DNA from: Pontibacter coccineus
GTDB lineage: Bacteria; Bacteroidota; Bacteroidia; Cytophagales; Hymenobacteraceae
Assembly: GCF_030546575.1 (NCBI RefSeq)
Contig: NZ_JAUOTN010000002.1
Span: 186,001 to 250,000 of the forward strand
DNA length: 64,000 nucleotides
Direction: 5' to 3'
How positions within the stretch are numbered: position 1 is the stretch's first letter; each line of letters begins with the position of its first letter. The notes under the pieces were generated by a model. The model had not been told where the DNA came from, did no database searches, and worked only from the letters and a program-made list of their open reading frames with translations. Below, piece after piece: positions 37,889 to 45,821 of the stretch. The position numbers and the translations under genes were made by a program.

Positions 37889-38572
37889 ATGATAAAGAAG
37901 AGAAAGATGAAAGACAGATTAAAGGATTTTGTGAGTGAAAACCGGGAGGAGTTCGACGTGTTCGAGCCCAGACCGGAGCTGTGGCAGGAGATCTGTACCG
38001 AACTGAAGATACAGAAGGCACAGGAAGAGAAGCCCCGCAAAGAAGCCAAGGTGATCAGCATCAATTTCGGGGAGCGCCTCAACTTCACTGCCGACTTCAT
38101 GTTCATGCGGGTGGCCGCCACCGTTGTGCTCTTGCTGGCCTGTGGCATCACGCTCTGGACAGTGAAGGAGAACAGTCCCGCAACTACCAACACCCTTGCT
38201 GCTACTACCGAGACAGGTGAACAGGCATCGGTCTACCAGGTGGCGCCCGAACTTGCCGAGGTGGAGGTATACTATACCAGCCAGATCAACAGCAAGCGCG
38301 AAGAGCTGAGTGAGTACGACCTGAAAGTGCTCGGTCTGGACGAAACGCGCGAGATCGATAGCGAACTGGCCCGGCTCGACAGCAGCTATACCCGACTCAA
38401 GAATCAGTTATACACTACCCCGAATACCGACCAGGTGATGGCGGCTATGATCAGGAACCTGCAGATCCGGATCGACGTGCTGAACCGTCAGTTGGAAGTG
38501 CTTAAGAAAATAGAAACTATAAAAGAACAGGATACTACTGAACCACAGAACAATGAAACTACTACTATTTAA
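37889..38572 (+). CDS. Putative membrane anti-sigma factor
   Basis: 227 residues with a basic/acidic cytoplasmic N-terminus (about 1-70; FDVFEPRPELWQEICTELK), one transmembrane helix (about 73-90, MRVAATVVLLLACGITLW) and a helical, Glu/Leu-rich periplasmic part (NLQIRIDVLNRQLEVLKK). This topology and position ten bases after an ECF gene suggest an anti-sigma factor, but the zinc-type anti-sigma motif is missing. An ATG at 37907 is an alternative start. Its end overlaps the next gene by 20 bases. Confidence 0.7.
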   Translation: MIKKRKMKDRLKDFVSENREEFDVFEPRPELWQEICTELKIQKAQEEKPRKEAKVISINFGERLNFTADFMFMRVAATVVLLLACGITLWTVKENSPATTNTLAATTETGEQASVYQVAPELAEVEVYYTSQINSKREELSEYDLKVLGLDETREIDSELARLDSSYTRLKNQLYTTPNTDQVMAAMIRNLQIRIDVLNRQLEVLKKIETIKEQDTTEPQNNETTTI

Positions 38573-39668
38573 ATCGTTGCGCTACCACATAGCCACGCTT
38601 TTGGTTATTCTGCCCGCCCTGGCCCTTGCACAGCCCTATGCGCCGGAGCCTTGCCCAAGCCAAACGCCACCTGCACCACCCACCCCAGTCGTGCAGCAGA
38701 CACTACCGCCCGCCCCTCCAATGCCTCCCGTGGTAGTGCCACATCAGGCGGGCTGCAAGGAAGCCGAAGTTTATACCTACAGTTCAGAAAAGCGCAAGAC
38801 TTTCGACAAGACCTATAAGGTAAGTAAGTCGGATGTGCTGAACATCAATAACGAGTTCGGTAACGTGCACGTGAATACCTGGAACCGCAGTGAGATACAG
38901 GTAAAGGTCGACATCATCAGCCGTGCCAACTCAGAGCAACAGGCGCAGGAAATGTTGAATAAAATTAATGTAGCCGACAGCCGAAGCGGCAACACCATCT
39001 CTGTCAAAACCCAAATGGGCTCAATACACTCCAACGGCCGTAACCAGAACTTCGAGATCAACTATACCATCAACATGCCAACTGATAATGCACTGACTGT
39101 GAAAAATAAGTTTGGTAGCGTATACCTGCCTGATATGAAAGGGAAAGTAGATTTAAACGTGCAGTACGGTTCATTTAAGGTGGGTAACTTGTCAAATGTG
39201 ACAAATAACATCAAAGCCTCTTTTTGCACGAATACACAAAACACAATTGGTTTTTTGAATAAGGGAAGTTTGGATTTGGATTACTCTAATGTAAATCTAA
39301 ATGCCACAAATGGGGTGAATGGTTCATCCAATTTTACAGACCTAATGATCGGGAACCTAGCTGAAGTGCTAAATATGGAGGTAAAATATGGCACTTTCAG
39401 GGTAAATAAGGTACAGAAGGACTTTAAAAACATTTCTCTAGATGGCGGCTTCACACCTATCCAGATATACTTTGAAGATGACGCTGCTTTTAATTTTGAT
39501 GTTAATGTGCAATTCGCCGACTTTAAAGTAGACAGAAATTTAGTGAAGTTCACAAACCTGGAGCAAGGCCATACCTCATCCGCTTATAAAGGCAAATATG
39601 GAAGTGCTACACCTAAAGGAACCATAAACATCACCTCAAAGTATAAAGATGTGAAGTTCACAAAATAA
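38553..39668 (+). CDS. Secreted DUF4097-like beta-helix protein
   Basis: 371 residues. A signal peptide (LATLLVILPALALAQ, cut near residue 27; first residues MKLLLFKSLRYHI) is followed by a Pro-rich stretch (SQTPPAPPTPVVQQTLPPAP, about 35-54). The rest repeats short beta strands (LNINNEFGNVHVNTWNRSEI, LTVKNKFGSVYLPDMKGKVD, LNVQYGSFKVGNL) typical of DUF4097/putative adhesin right-handed helices. Third gene of the sigma/anti-sigma unit and a likely regulon member. From about 39170 on the gene is clearly more A/T-rich than its first half and neighbours. Confidence 0.8.
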   Translation: MKLLLFKSLRYHIATLLVILPALALAQPYAPEPCPSQTPPAPPTPVVQQTLPPAPPMPPVVVPHQAGCKEAEVYTYSSEKRKTFDKTYKVSKSDVLNINNEFGNVHVNTWNRSEIQVKVDIISRANSEQQAQEMLNKINVADSRSGNTISVKTQMGSIHSNGRNQNFEINYTINMPTDNALTVKNKFGSVYLPDMKGKVDLNVQYGSFKVGNLSNVTNNIKASFCTNTQNTIGFLNKGSLDLDYSNVNLNATNGVNGSSNFTDLMIGNLAEVLNMEVKYGTFRVNKVQKDFKNISLDGGFTPIQIYFEDDAAFNFDVNVQFADFKVDRNLVKFTNLEQGHTSSAYKGKYGSATPKGTINITSKYKDVKFTK

Positions 39669-39730
39669 ATCCCTGATTTGAAACATATTAGCCTCGATTG
39701 GGTTGAATAATAGAGTTTGTTTAAGGTAAG

Positions 39731-39760
39731 AAAAGCCGGCTTGGTTAAGGCCGGCTTTTT
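39731..39760 (+). terminator. Rho-independent terminator after the DUF4097-like gene
   Basis: AAAAGCCGG / CCGGCTTTT with an 11-base loop, followed by TC. It ends the sigma-factor unit. Confidence 0.87.
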
Positions 39761-39815
39761 CTATGGATGCGGTATAGGAGCAACACCCTAAAGCTGAATG
39801 CTGACCAGAATGTTT

Positions 39816-39823
39816 TATATTTG
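39816..39823 (+). promoter_or_regulatory. Probable ridA promoter (-7 element) next to the start codon
   Basis: TATATTTG fits TAnnTTTG, but ends three bases before the ATG at 39827. If used, the transcript would start at or just inside the coding sequence, giving a leaderless mRNA. Confidence 0.5.
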
Positions 39824-39826
39824 AAT

Positions 39827-40252
39827 ATGACAAACGACAAAGAGCTTCTCAACTCCTCGAAAGCCCCGGAGCCGGTGGGGTTATACCCGCATGCCCGCCG
39901 CGTGGGCAATCTTTTGTTCCTGTCTGGCGTTGGACCAAGGGAGCGGGGCACTAAAAAGATCCCCGGTGTGGAATTGGATGAGGCAGGCAACATTACTTCG
40001 TACGACATTGAGACGCAGTGCCGCTCCGTGTTCCAGAATGTGCGTTACATACTGGAAGACGCCGGATCGAGCTGGGCAAACCTGGTGGACGTGACTGTAT
40101 ACCTGACCAACATGAAAGATGACTTTGCGACTTACAACCGCATCTACGCTGAGTATTTCAAGGACAACCAGCCTTGCCGCACCACTGTGGAGATCAACAA
40201 ATTGCCAACGCCCATTGCCATTGAGTTGAAGTGCATCGCCACAATCGACTAG
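39827..40252 (+). CDS. RidA/YjgF/YER057c family protein
   Basis: 141 residues from the ATG at 39827 (MTNDKELLNSSKAPEPVGLY). Family segments are GLYPHARRVGNLLFLSGVGP and QCRSVFQNVRYILEDAGSSW, then VDVTVYLTNMKDDFATYNRI and PCRTTVEINKLPTPIAIELK. RidA proteins hydrolyse reactive enamine/imine intermediates; members of this subgroup may instead act as 2-aminomuconate-type deaminases. The catalytic Arg of RidA appears as PCRTTVE. The upstream in-frame extension overlaps the promoter and is not counted. Confidence 0.9.
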   Translation: MTNDKELLNSSKAPEPVGLYPHARRVGNLLFLSGVGPRERGTKKIPGVELDEAGNITSYDIETQCRSVFQNVRYILEDAGSSWANLVDVTVYLTNMKDDFATYNRIYAEYFKDNQPCRTTVEINKLPTPIAIELKCIATID

Positions 40253-40280
40253 GCTATACCTGCAAACAGAACAGCGATAC

Positions 40281-42101
40281 GTGAACAGCAGAGAAAACGA
40301 ATTTAAGCAGCGGGCCGCGGCCTACGCGGAACAAGAACAGAAAGCGGCCGGCAAATCAAAGTCGGTGTCGTGGTTGAGGGTGGTGGTGTTCGTAGCGGGC
40401 GCTATTGCGGCCTGGCTCTTTTTCAGGGACGGCAACACCAGCGCAGGCATTATCAGCATCGTGGGGTTCTACATCCTTTTTATACTGGTGATGCGCTGGC
40501 ACAGCCGGCTAGACTACAGGTATAGGCAATTGCAGTTGCTCAGCAAACTCAACCTGCAGGAGATCGACCGGCTACAGGGCAAGCTCCATACCTTCGACGG
40601 GGGTAACGCCTTCAAAGACGACCAGCATCCCTATACCTCCGACCTGGATATCTTCGGTCCGGATTCGCTTTTCCAGCTGATGAACCGCTCCGTGACCAGC
40701 ATCGGGAAGCTGCGGTTGGCTCAGTGGTTTCAGCAAGGGGCACCTATACCTGTGATACAGCGCAGACAGGAAGCAGTGGCAGAACTGGCCCAACCTGACC
40801 AGCAAGAATGGCTGCAGCAGGCCATCGTGAAGCCCATGCACTACCAGCATACCGAGACAAACACACAAGAGTTCTTTGACTGGCTACGTGCACAGGACTT
40901 GTACAAAGCGCATCCCTGGCTGAAGCTCCTGGTGTTTGTGCTGCCTATATTGACTCTAGCTTCGATTGCGGCCTGGTTCTACGGCTATTCCGGCTACATT
41001 GCGGTCGGCTTTCTGGCTATCCAGTATCTGTTGGGTCTCAAGTTCCAGAAGGCGCGCGACGATTACTACGACAAAAGCATCGGCATGTACGAGGCCATGC
41101 AAAGCTATACCGACCAACTACGGCACCTGGAGGCACATACTTTTCAGGCGCCGCTTCTGGAAGAAATCAGGACACGTCTCTACAAAGGTAGCACGCCTGC
41201 TTCTGTGGCGATTGGCAAGGTAGCCACCATCATCGATTATTTCTCGTGGCGACTCAGCACCCTGATGAGCTTTTTCCTGAATACCATTCTGATGTGGGAT
41301 TTTGTGTGGATCTACCGGATTGAGTCCTGGAAAGCAGCACATCTGGACCAGGTAGAGAATAGCCTTGATCTGTTGGCAGAGTTCGAAGCGTTGTCCAGCA
41401 TGGCAGCTTATCAGTACGCACAGCCGCATTTCGCTATACCTGAGTTGAGCGCTATACCTTTCGAGTTTGATGCTGAGCGACTGGCGCACCCGCTTATTTT
41501 TTCGGTGGAGCGTATCGCCAATGATTTCCGGATGCAGGGAGCGGGCAAAACCATTGTGGTCACGGGCTCGAATATGTCCGGGAAGACGACTTTCCTGCGC
41601 ACGGTAGGTATCAACATGGTGCTGGCCTTTATGGGAGCAGCCGTTTGCGCCCGCCGCCTGGCAGTGGCCCCCGCACAGGTATACACGGCCATGCGTACCG
41701 CCGATAACCTGGCAGAGAATACCTCTTCTTTCTACGCCGAGCTCAAGCGCCTTCGTATTTTGCTGAACATGACCGAAGGAGAGGAGCCGGTCTTTTACCT
41801 TTTAGATGAGATACTCAAAGGTACCAATTCCCGCGACCGCCACGCCGGCGCGATGGCCCTTATCCGCCAGCTGCACCGCCGCACCGCCTCCGGCCTTATC
41901 TCGACACACGACCTGGAGCTGGGCGCCATGGAGCAGGAGTTGCCGGGCAGTGTGGAGAACTTCAGCTTCAACAGCACCATCGAGGGCGACAAGATCCTCT
42001 TCGACTATACCTTGCACCGGGGTATCTGCCGCAGTTTTAATGCCAGCAAGCTGATGCAGCTGATGGGTATAGAGATGGAGCGGACCGACGCGGCAGGGTA
42101 G
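40281..42101 (+). CDS. Membrane-anchored MutS-family ATPase
   Basis: 606 residues starting with GTG. There are membrane helices at about 31-48 and 54-71, and again at about 214-255 (LLVFVLPILTLASIAAWFYG, AVGFLAIQYLLGL). A MutS core/clamp-like region follows, then the MutS ATPase domain: Walker A GSNMSGKTTFLRTVG (429-443), FYAELKRLR, Walker B YLLDEILKGTNSRDR, and TGLISTHDLEL-like SGLISTHDLELGAM. No mismatch-recognition domain I is present, so this is not a canonical MutS. Such proteins occur across Bacteroidota; their role is unknown. Confidence 0.88.
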   Translation: MNSRENEFKQRAAAYAEQEQKAAGKSKSVSWLRVVVFVAGAIAAWLFFRDGNTSAGIISIVGFYILFILVMRWHSRLDYRYRQLQLLSKLNLQEIDRLQGKLHTFDGGNAFKDDQHPYTSDLDIFGPDSLFQLMNRSVTSIGKLRLAQWFQQGAPIPVIQRRQEAVAELAQPDQQEWLQQAIVKPMHYQHTETNTQEFFDWLRAQDLYKAHPWLKLLVFVLPILTLASIAAWFYGYSGYIAVGFLAIQYLLGLKFQKARDDYYDKSIGMYEAMQSYTDQLRHLEAHTFQAPLLEEIRTRLYKGSTPASVAIGKVATIIDYFSWRLSTLMSFFLNTILMWDFVWIYRIESWKAAHLDQVENSLDLLAEFEALSSMAAYQYAQPHFAIPELSAIPFEFDAERLAHPLIFSVERIANDFRMQGAGKTIVVTGSNMSGKTTFLRTVGINMVLAFMGAAVCARRLAVAPAQVYTAMRTADNLAENTSSFYAELKRLRILLNMTEGEEPVFYLLDEILKGTNSRDRHAGAMALIRQLHRRTASGLISTHDLELGAMEQELPGSVENFSFNSTIEGDKILFDYTLHRGICRSFNASKLMQLMGIEMERTDAAG

Positions 42102-42165
42102 CGGTGTGTACCTGCCGCCTGATTTTACGTTAGCATACCAACACATTTAACCAGCACATAAACCT

Positions 42166-42408
42166 ATGAGAGTAGTAGCCGACATTCCCAACCCGCACGT
42201 GAAGATCACGCTGCATTCCTATAACAACAAGTACATCCTGAAACTGGAGAAAGCCAACCTGGAGCAGATTTATAAGATAGAAGAAACCGAAGTAGCGGGA
42301 GACGAAGGCGCTATGGCCTTACTGGACGAGGATTTTATCGAGGCCGTTGTCAATCGTTTTCAGGACATGCGTGACGCCTTTGTGAGCACGGTCAGGCGGA
42401 ATAGCTAA
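42166..42408 (+). CDS. Conserved small protein, unknown function
   Basis: 80 residues (MRVVADIPNPHVKITLHSYN start) with a predicted beta-hairpin then helices (FIEAVVNRFQDMRDAFVSTV). It resembles a short protein I associate with Bacteroidota genomes, without known function. It lies 64 bases after the MutS homologue, probably in the same unit. Confidence 0.7.
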   Translation: MRVVADIPNPHVKITLHSYNNKYILKLEKANLEQIYKIEETEVAGDEGAMALLDEDFIEAVVNRFQDMRDAFVSTVRRNS

Positions 42409-42521
42409 GATTATGGAGGATGATCAGCCTTCTAAAGGTTTGGACTTGAATCATTTAGATGTATATTTACTTCTGTCTATTCTTTGGCGAGAGCATTCTA
42501 ATCTGATAATCCAGACAAGCG

Positions 42522-42839
42522 ATGAAGAAACTGATACTGCAAAACACCTTAGTAACCCAACTGCTGATCTATGGCGGTTTAGCCCTGATGATGTGGCCCA
42601 ATATGCTACGCTCACTGGGCATAGTGAATTATGAAGCCACTTCTAATTCCATCTTTCTATATGCAGGCCTGACAGTTGCACTTGCGGGTGTTGTCTTGCG
42701 CCTGTACCAGCAGCAGCAAATGGGGCAGCCAGCGCTTAGGAGCTATCTGCTCCGCTTTGCTTTTGGGATAGCCATTGTCGTGATCATGATGTTGACAGGT
42801 TTGGTCCGAACACCAGCTTTCATGCAGCATCTGTTTTAA
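42522..42839 (+). CDS. Small membrane protein, unknown function
   Basis: 105 residues with three hydrophobic segments (about 10-28, 45-62 and 83-98: VTQLLIYGGLALMMWPNML, IFLYAGLTVALAGVVLRLY, FAFGIAIVVIMMLTGLV). No family recognised. An overlapping frame (42413-42634) encodes a less protein-like product and is not called. Ends shortly before a bidirectional terminator. Confidence 0.65.
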   Translation: MKKLILQNTLVTQLLIYGGLALMMWPNMLRSLGIVNYEATSNSIFLYAGLTVALAGVVLRLYQQQQMGQPALRSYLLRFAFGIAIVVIMMLTGLVRTPAFMQHLF

Positions 42840-42881
42840 GGCTGAGTAGCATTTCTTTGGATTCTACAGGTATAGACAAAT

Positions 42882-42913
42882 AAAAAAGGCTCTGATTTCT
42901 CAGAGCCTTTTTT
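42882..42913. terminator. Bidirectional terminator between convergent genes
   Basis: Perfect 13-base stem AAAAAAGGCTCTG / CAGAGCCTTTTTT with a 6-base loop. It serves tsf on the minus strand and the small membrane-protein gene on the plus strand. Confidence 0.93.
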
Positions 42914-42933
42914 AATATAGTTGCTAAAGCAGA

Positions 42934-43767
42934 TTAACCGATCGCTACACGCTTGAACTCAGTTACAGTCAAACCTTTGCTTGTTTTCTCAAGCAACTGA
43001 GAGATAGTAAGTGAAGAGTCTTTTACGAACTCCTGGTTCAACAGAGTGCTCTCCTTGTAGAACTTGTTCAGTTTACCTTGAGCGATCTTCTCCAGCATCT
43101 GCTCTGGCTTGCCTTCCTGACGCGCCTGCTCTTTGCCGATCTCGATCTCACGCTCGATAGTAGCAGCGTCAACGCCGTCTTTGTCCAGCGCAATTGGCTT
43201 CATGGCAGCGATCTGCATCGCGATGTCCTTGCCAACTTCAGTCACGTCTGTACCGCTGGTGTTGTTCATACCTACCAATACACCCAACTTACCGTTAGAG
43301 TGGTTATAAGCTACCACTTTCTCAGCCTTCACAGTCTCGTAAGAAACCACGTCGATCTTCTCACCGATTTTACCCATCAGATCCGTGATGTGGTCCTGCA
43401 GCGAACGACCGTCAGCCTGAGGAGCAGCTAGCAATTCTTCTTTAGAAGTAGCGTTAGTAGAAACAGCAGCCTCCAGAACAGTGTTAGCCAGGTTCTTGAA
43501 GTCTTCAACCTTAGATACCGGCTCAGTTTCGCAAGCCAATGCCACTACGCGACCAGTAGAACCGTCTGCGCTTACGTTTGTCAACACGATACCTTCAGAA
43601 GTAGCATTGTCAGCACGCTTGCTGGCAATCTTCTGGCCTTGCTTGCGCAGAATATCTTTAGCAGCTTCGAAGTCACCGTTGGCTTCCGTAAGTGCTTTTT
43701 TGCAATCCATCATACCTGCACCAGTTTCCTGGCGAAGTCTGTTAACGTCTTGTGCTGTAATAGCCAT
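42934..43767 (-). CDS. tsf: Elongation factor Ts
   Basis: Guanine-nucleotide exchange factor for EF-Tu. 277 residues with the N-terminal UBA-like domain LRQETGAGMMDCKKALTEAN (about 11-30), the conserved DILRKQGQKIASKRADN and the core subdomains with VALACETEPVSK and KPIALDKDGV. Full family length. It follows rpsB on the same strand, the usual order, but with a 222-base spacer that holds a hairpin. Confidence 0.97.
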   Translation of the reverse strand: MAITAQDVNRLRQETGAGMMDCKKALTEANGDFEAAKDILRKQGQKIASKRADNATSEGIVLTNVSADGSTGRVVALACETEPVSKVEDFKNLANTVLEAAVSTNATSKEELLAAPQADGRSLQDHITDLMGKIGEKIDVVSYETVKAEKVVAYNHSNGKLGVLVGMNNTSGTDVTEVGKDIAMQIAAMKPIALDKDGVDAATIEREIEIGKEQARQEGKPEQMLEKIAQGKLNKFYKESTLLNQEFVKDSSLTISQLLEKTSKGLTVTEFKRVAIG

Positions 43768-43921
43768 CTTTTTATAATTAAGAATTAAGAATTATAAATG
43801 TTGTATTCAGTTTGGGAGGAGCCTTGTAGGAAGGTATAGAACGGCAACGTAGAGTTCCCGTCTTTGTCTTTTGTCAGAATTGCTTGTGTCAAAAAGCCTG
43901 TTTCCTTCCGATTTGCCCTAA

Positions 43922-43966
43922 AACAAACTGAACATTGAAGCTTTTGAGCCCAATGTTCAGTTTGTT
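43922..43966 (-). terminator. Strong hairpin between rpsB and tsf
   Basis: Perfect 16-base inverted repeat AACAAACTGAACATTG / CAATGTTCAGTTTGTT with a 13-base loop. Read on the minus strand it is followed by TTAGGG after GTTTGTT, so the T tract is weak. It may be a terminator that lowers rpsB read-through into tsf, or a processing/regulatory structure. Confidence 0.65.
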
Positions 43967-43989
43967 GACTATGCTATATGCATGCGAGA

Positions 43990-44757
43990 TTATTGCTCGT
44001 CAGCTTCCTGCTTGGCTTTGATGCCTTCTTCTTCAGAACGCTTACGCTCAGTCTCTTCTTTGTCTACTTTACGCTCAGACAGACCTTCTTCGATAGCCTT
44101 ACCGATGATAGACACGATAAGAGCGATAGACTTGGAAGCATCGTCGTTTGCTGGAATTGGGAAGTCAACCGTCTCTGGGTTAGAGTTTGTATCGCAAACT
44201 GCGAATACAGGCAGGTTCAACTTCTGTGCTTCCTTCACGGCAATGTGCTCACGCTTCACGTCCACGATAAACAGAGCAGCTGGCAGGCGAGACAGGTCGG
44301 CAATACCACCCAGTACACGCTCCAGTTTCTCACGCTCACGAGAAAGCATCAGACGCTCACGCTTTGCAATTGCTGCATAAGCGGTGTTGTCTTTCACCAT
44401 CTTGTCGATGGTAGACATTTTCTTAAGCGACTTGCGCACAGTGGCGAAGTTCGTCAGCATACCACCCAACCAACGGTCAGTTACATAAGGCATTTTCAGA
44501 CGACGTGCTTCTTCCGCAACGATGTCCTGGGCCTGCTTTTTAGTAGCTACGAAAAGGATTTTGCGACCAGACTTGGCGATGTTCTTGATAGCTGAAGTAG
44601 CTTCGTCAAGGGCAACCAGCGTCTTGTTCAGGTCAATGATGTGGATTCCGTTCTTCTCCATGAAGATGTACGGAGCCATTTTCGGATCCCACTTGCGGGT
44701 AAGGTGACCGAAGTGAACACCTGCCTCAAGTAATTCTTTATAATTAGTACTTGCCAT
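43990..44757 (-). CDS. rpsB: 30S ribosomal protein S2
   Basis: 255 residues with LLEAGVHFGHLTRKWDPKMA (about 10-29), the FVATKKQAQDIVAEEARRLK segment, DRWLGGMLTNFATVRKSL, and NLPVFAVCDTNSNPETVDFP. The C-terminus is acidic/lysine-rich (KEETERKRSEEEGIKAKQEA). Part of the rplM-rpsI-rpsB-tsf order on the minus strand. Confidence 0.97.
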   Translation of the reverse strand: MASTNYKELLEAGVHFGHLTRKWDPKMAPYIFMEKNGIHIIDLNKTLVALDEATSAIKNIAKSGRKILFVATKKQAQDIVAEEARRLKMPYVTDRWLGGMLTNFATVRKSLKKMSTIDKMVKDNTAYAAIAKRERLMLSREREKLERVLGGIADLSRLPAALFIVDVKREHIAVKEAQKLNLPVFAVCDTNSNPETVDFPIPANDDASKSIALIVSIIGKAIEEGLSERKVDKEETERKRSEEEGIKAKQEADEQ

Positions 44758-44778
44758 GTTGTTGATACACCTTTAATA

Positions 44779-45165
44779 TTAACGTTTACTGAACTGGAAC
44801 GAACGACGCGCTTTGCGCTTACCGAACTTCTTACGCTCCACCATGCGAGGATCTCTGGTTACGAATCCTTCTTTGCGGAGTGCAGATTTAGTCTCGGCGT
44901 TTTCTACTACCAGTGCTTTAGATATAGCAAGTCTAAGTGCTTCAGCCTGGCCGCTTACACCACCACCTTTTAAGTTGGCAGTAACATCGTACTTGCCAAT
45001 TAGTTCTAAGGTTTGAAACGGCTGATTCACAATAGTTTGCAGTACTTCGTCAGGGAAGTACGCCTTGATATCTTTACCGTTAATAGTGATATTCCCTTGC
45101 CCGGCCGTCATGTAGATACGAGCCACCGAGGTTTTTCTTCTACCAGATGTATTGATAACTTCCAT
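44779..45165 (-). CDS. rpsI: 30S ribosomal protein S9
   Basis: 128 residues with INTSGRRKTSVARIYMTAGQ near the N-terminus and the basic tail DPRMVERKKFGKRKARRSFQ ending in FSKR, which reaches the P-site tRNA. It lies six bases after rplM and 21 before rpsB. Confidence 0.97.
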   Translation of the reverse strand: MEVINTSGRRKTSVARIYMTAGQGNITINGKDIKAYFPDEVLQTIVNQPFQTLELIGKYDVTANLKGGGVSGQAEALRLAISKALVVENAETKSALRKEGFVTRDPRMVERKKFGKRKARRSFQFSKR

Positions 45166-45171
45166 TAATTA

Positions 45172-45621
45172 TTAGATGTTGAGGGTTAATTCTTTAGGCT
45201 GCTGAGCTCCGAAAGGATGCTCACTTCCTGCAAAAACATGAAGATTTCTGAATAGCTCGCTGCCTAGAGGGCCTTTAGGCAACATGCCACGAACTGCACG
45301 CTCTACTAGCAAAGTAGAGGATTTAGCTTTTAATTCACGTGGAGTAGTCTTGCGCTGACCACCTGGGTAACCAGTGTGCGACAGGTAATACTTCTGATCC
45401 CACTTGCGTCCTGTGAAACGCGTATCATCAGCATTGATGATGATTACGTTGTCACCGCAGTCAGCGTTTGGCGTGAATGAAGGCTTGTTCTTGCCTCTGA
45501 GGATCTTGGCAACTTCCGATGCCACGCGACCCAAGCTTCCTTGCCCTGCATCAATAATCACCCAGCCTTTGTTGGCTGTCTTCTTATTGACAGTAAGGGT
45601 CTTATAACTTAAATGATCCAT
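45172..45621 (-). CDS. rplM: 50S ribosomal protein L13
   Basis: 149 residues with WVIIDAGQGSLGRVASEVAK (about 21-40), DNVIIINADDTRFTGRKWDQ and YYLSHTGYPGGQRKTT. First gene of the rplM-rpsI-rpsB-tsf unit, with a promoter-like element 67 bases upstream. Confidence 0.97.
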   Translation of the reverse strand: MDHLSYKTLTVNKKTANKGWVIIDAGQGSLGRVASEVAKILRGKNKPSFTPNADCGDNVIIINADDTRFTGRKWDQKYYLSHTGYPGGQRKTTPRELKAKSSTLLVERAVRGMLPKGPLGSELFRNLHVFAGSEHPFGAQQPKELTLNI

Positions 45622-45687
45622 TTTTGGTGGTTGTAAGCGATTTATTTAACAATTAATTTTCTCTCGAGGGTTCTTGAAAAATGGTCA

Positions 45688-45695
45688 CAAAGATA
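45688..45695 (-). promoter_or_regulatory. Probable rplM promoter (-7 element)
   Basis: On the minus strand this reads TATCTTTG, matching TAnnTTTG, 67 bases before the rplM start. No exact TTTG at -33 is seen. Confidence 0.55.
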
Positions 45696-45758
45696 GGAAC
45701 TCTTTATTTGATATGCAATACTTGGTGTAGAAATATGCTGGAATACAGGGGGATACTA

Positions 45759-45794
45759 AAAAAGATGGCGGTGGCACAGAGCTGCGCCACCGCC
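45759..45794 (-). terminator. Rho-independent terminator after the M56 gene
   Basis: GGCGGTGGC / GCCACCGCC stem with a 10-base loop; on the minus strand it is followed by ATCTTTTTTAG. It lies 28 bases after the stop at 45822. Confidence 0.85.
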
Positions 45795-45821
45795 TGTAAG
45801 CTAATCTATTATTTATAACCC

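Noticed and set aside
42413-42634. 73-codon frame overlapping the small membrane-protein gene
   Set aside because: Product is not protein-like in composition and half of it lies over the better-supported 105-residue membrane protein; kept as undecided and not called.
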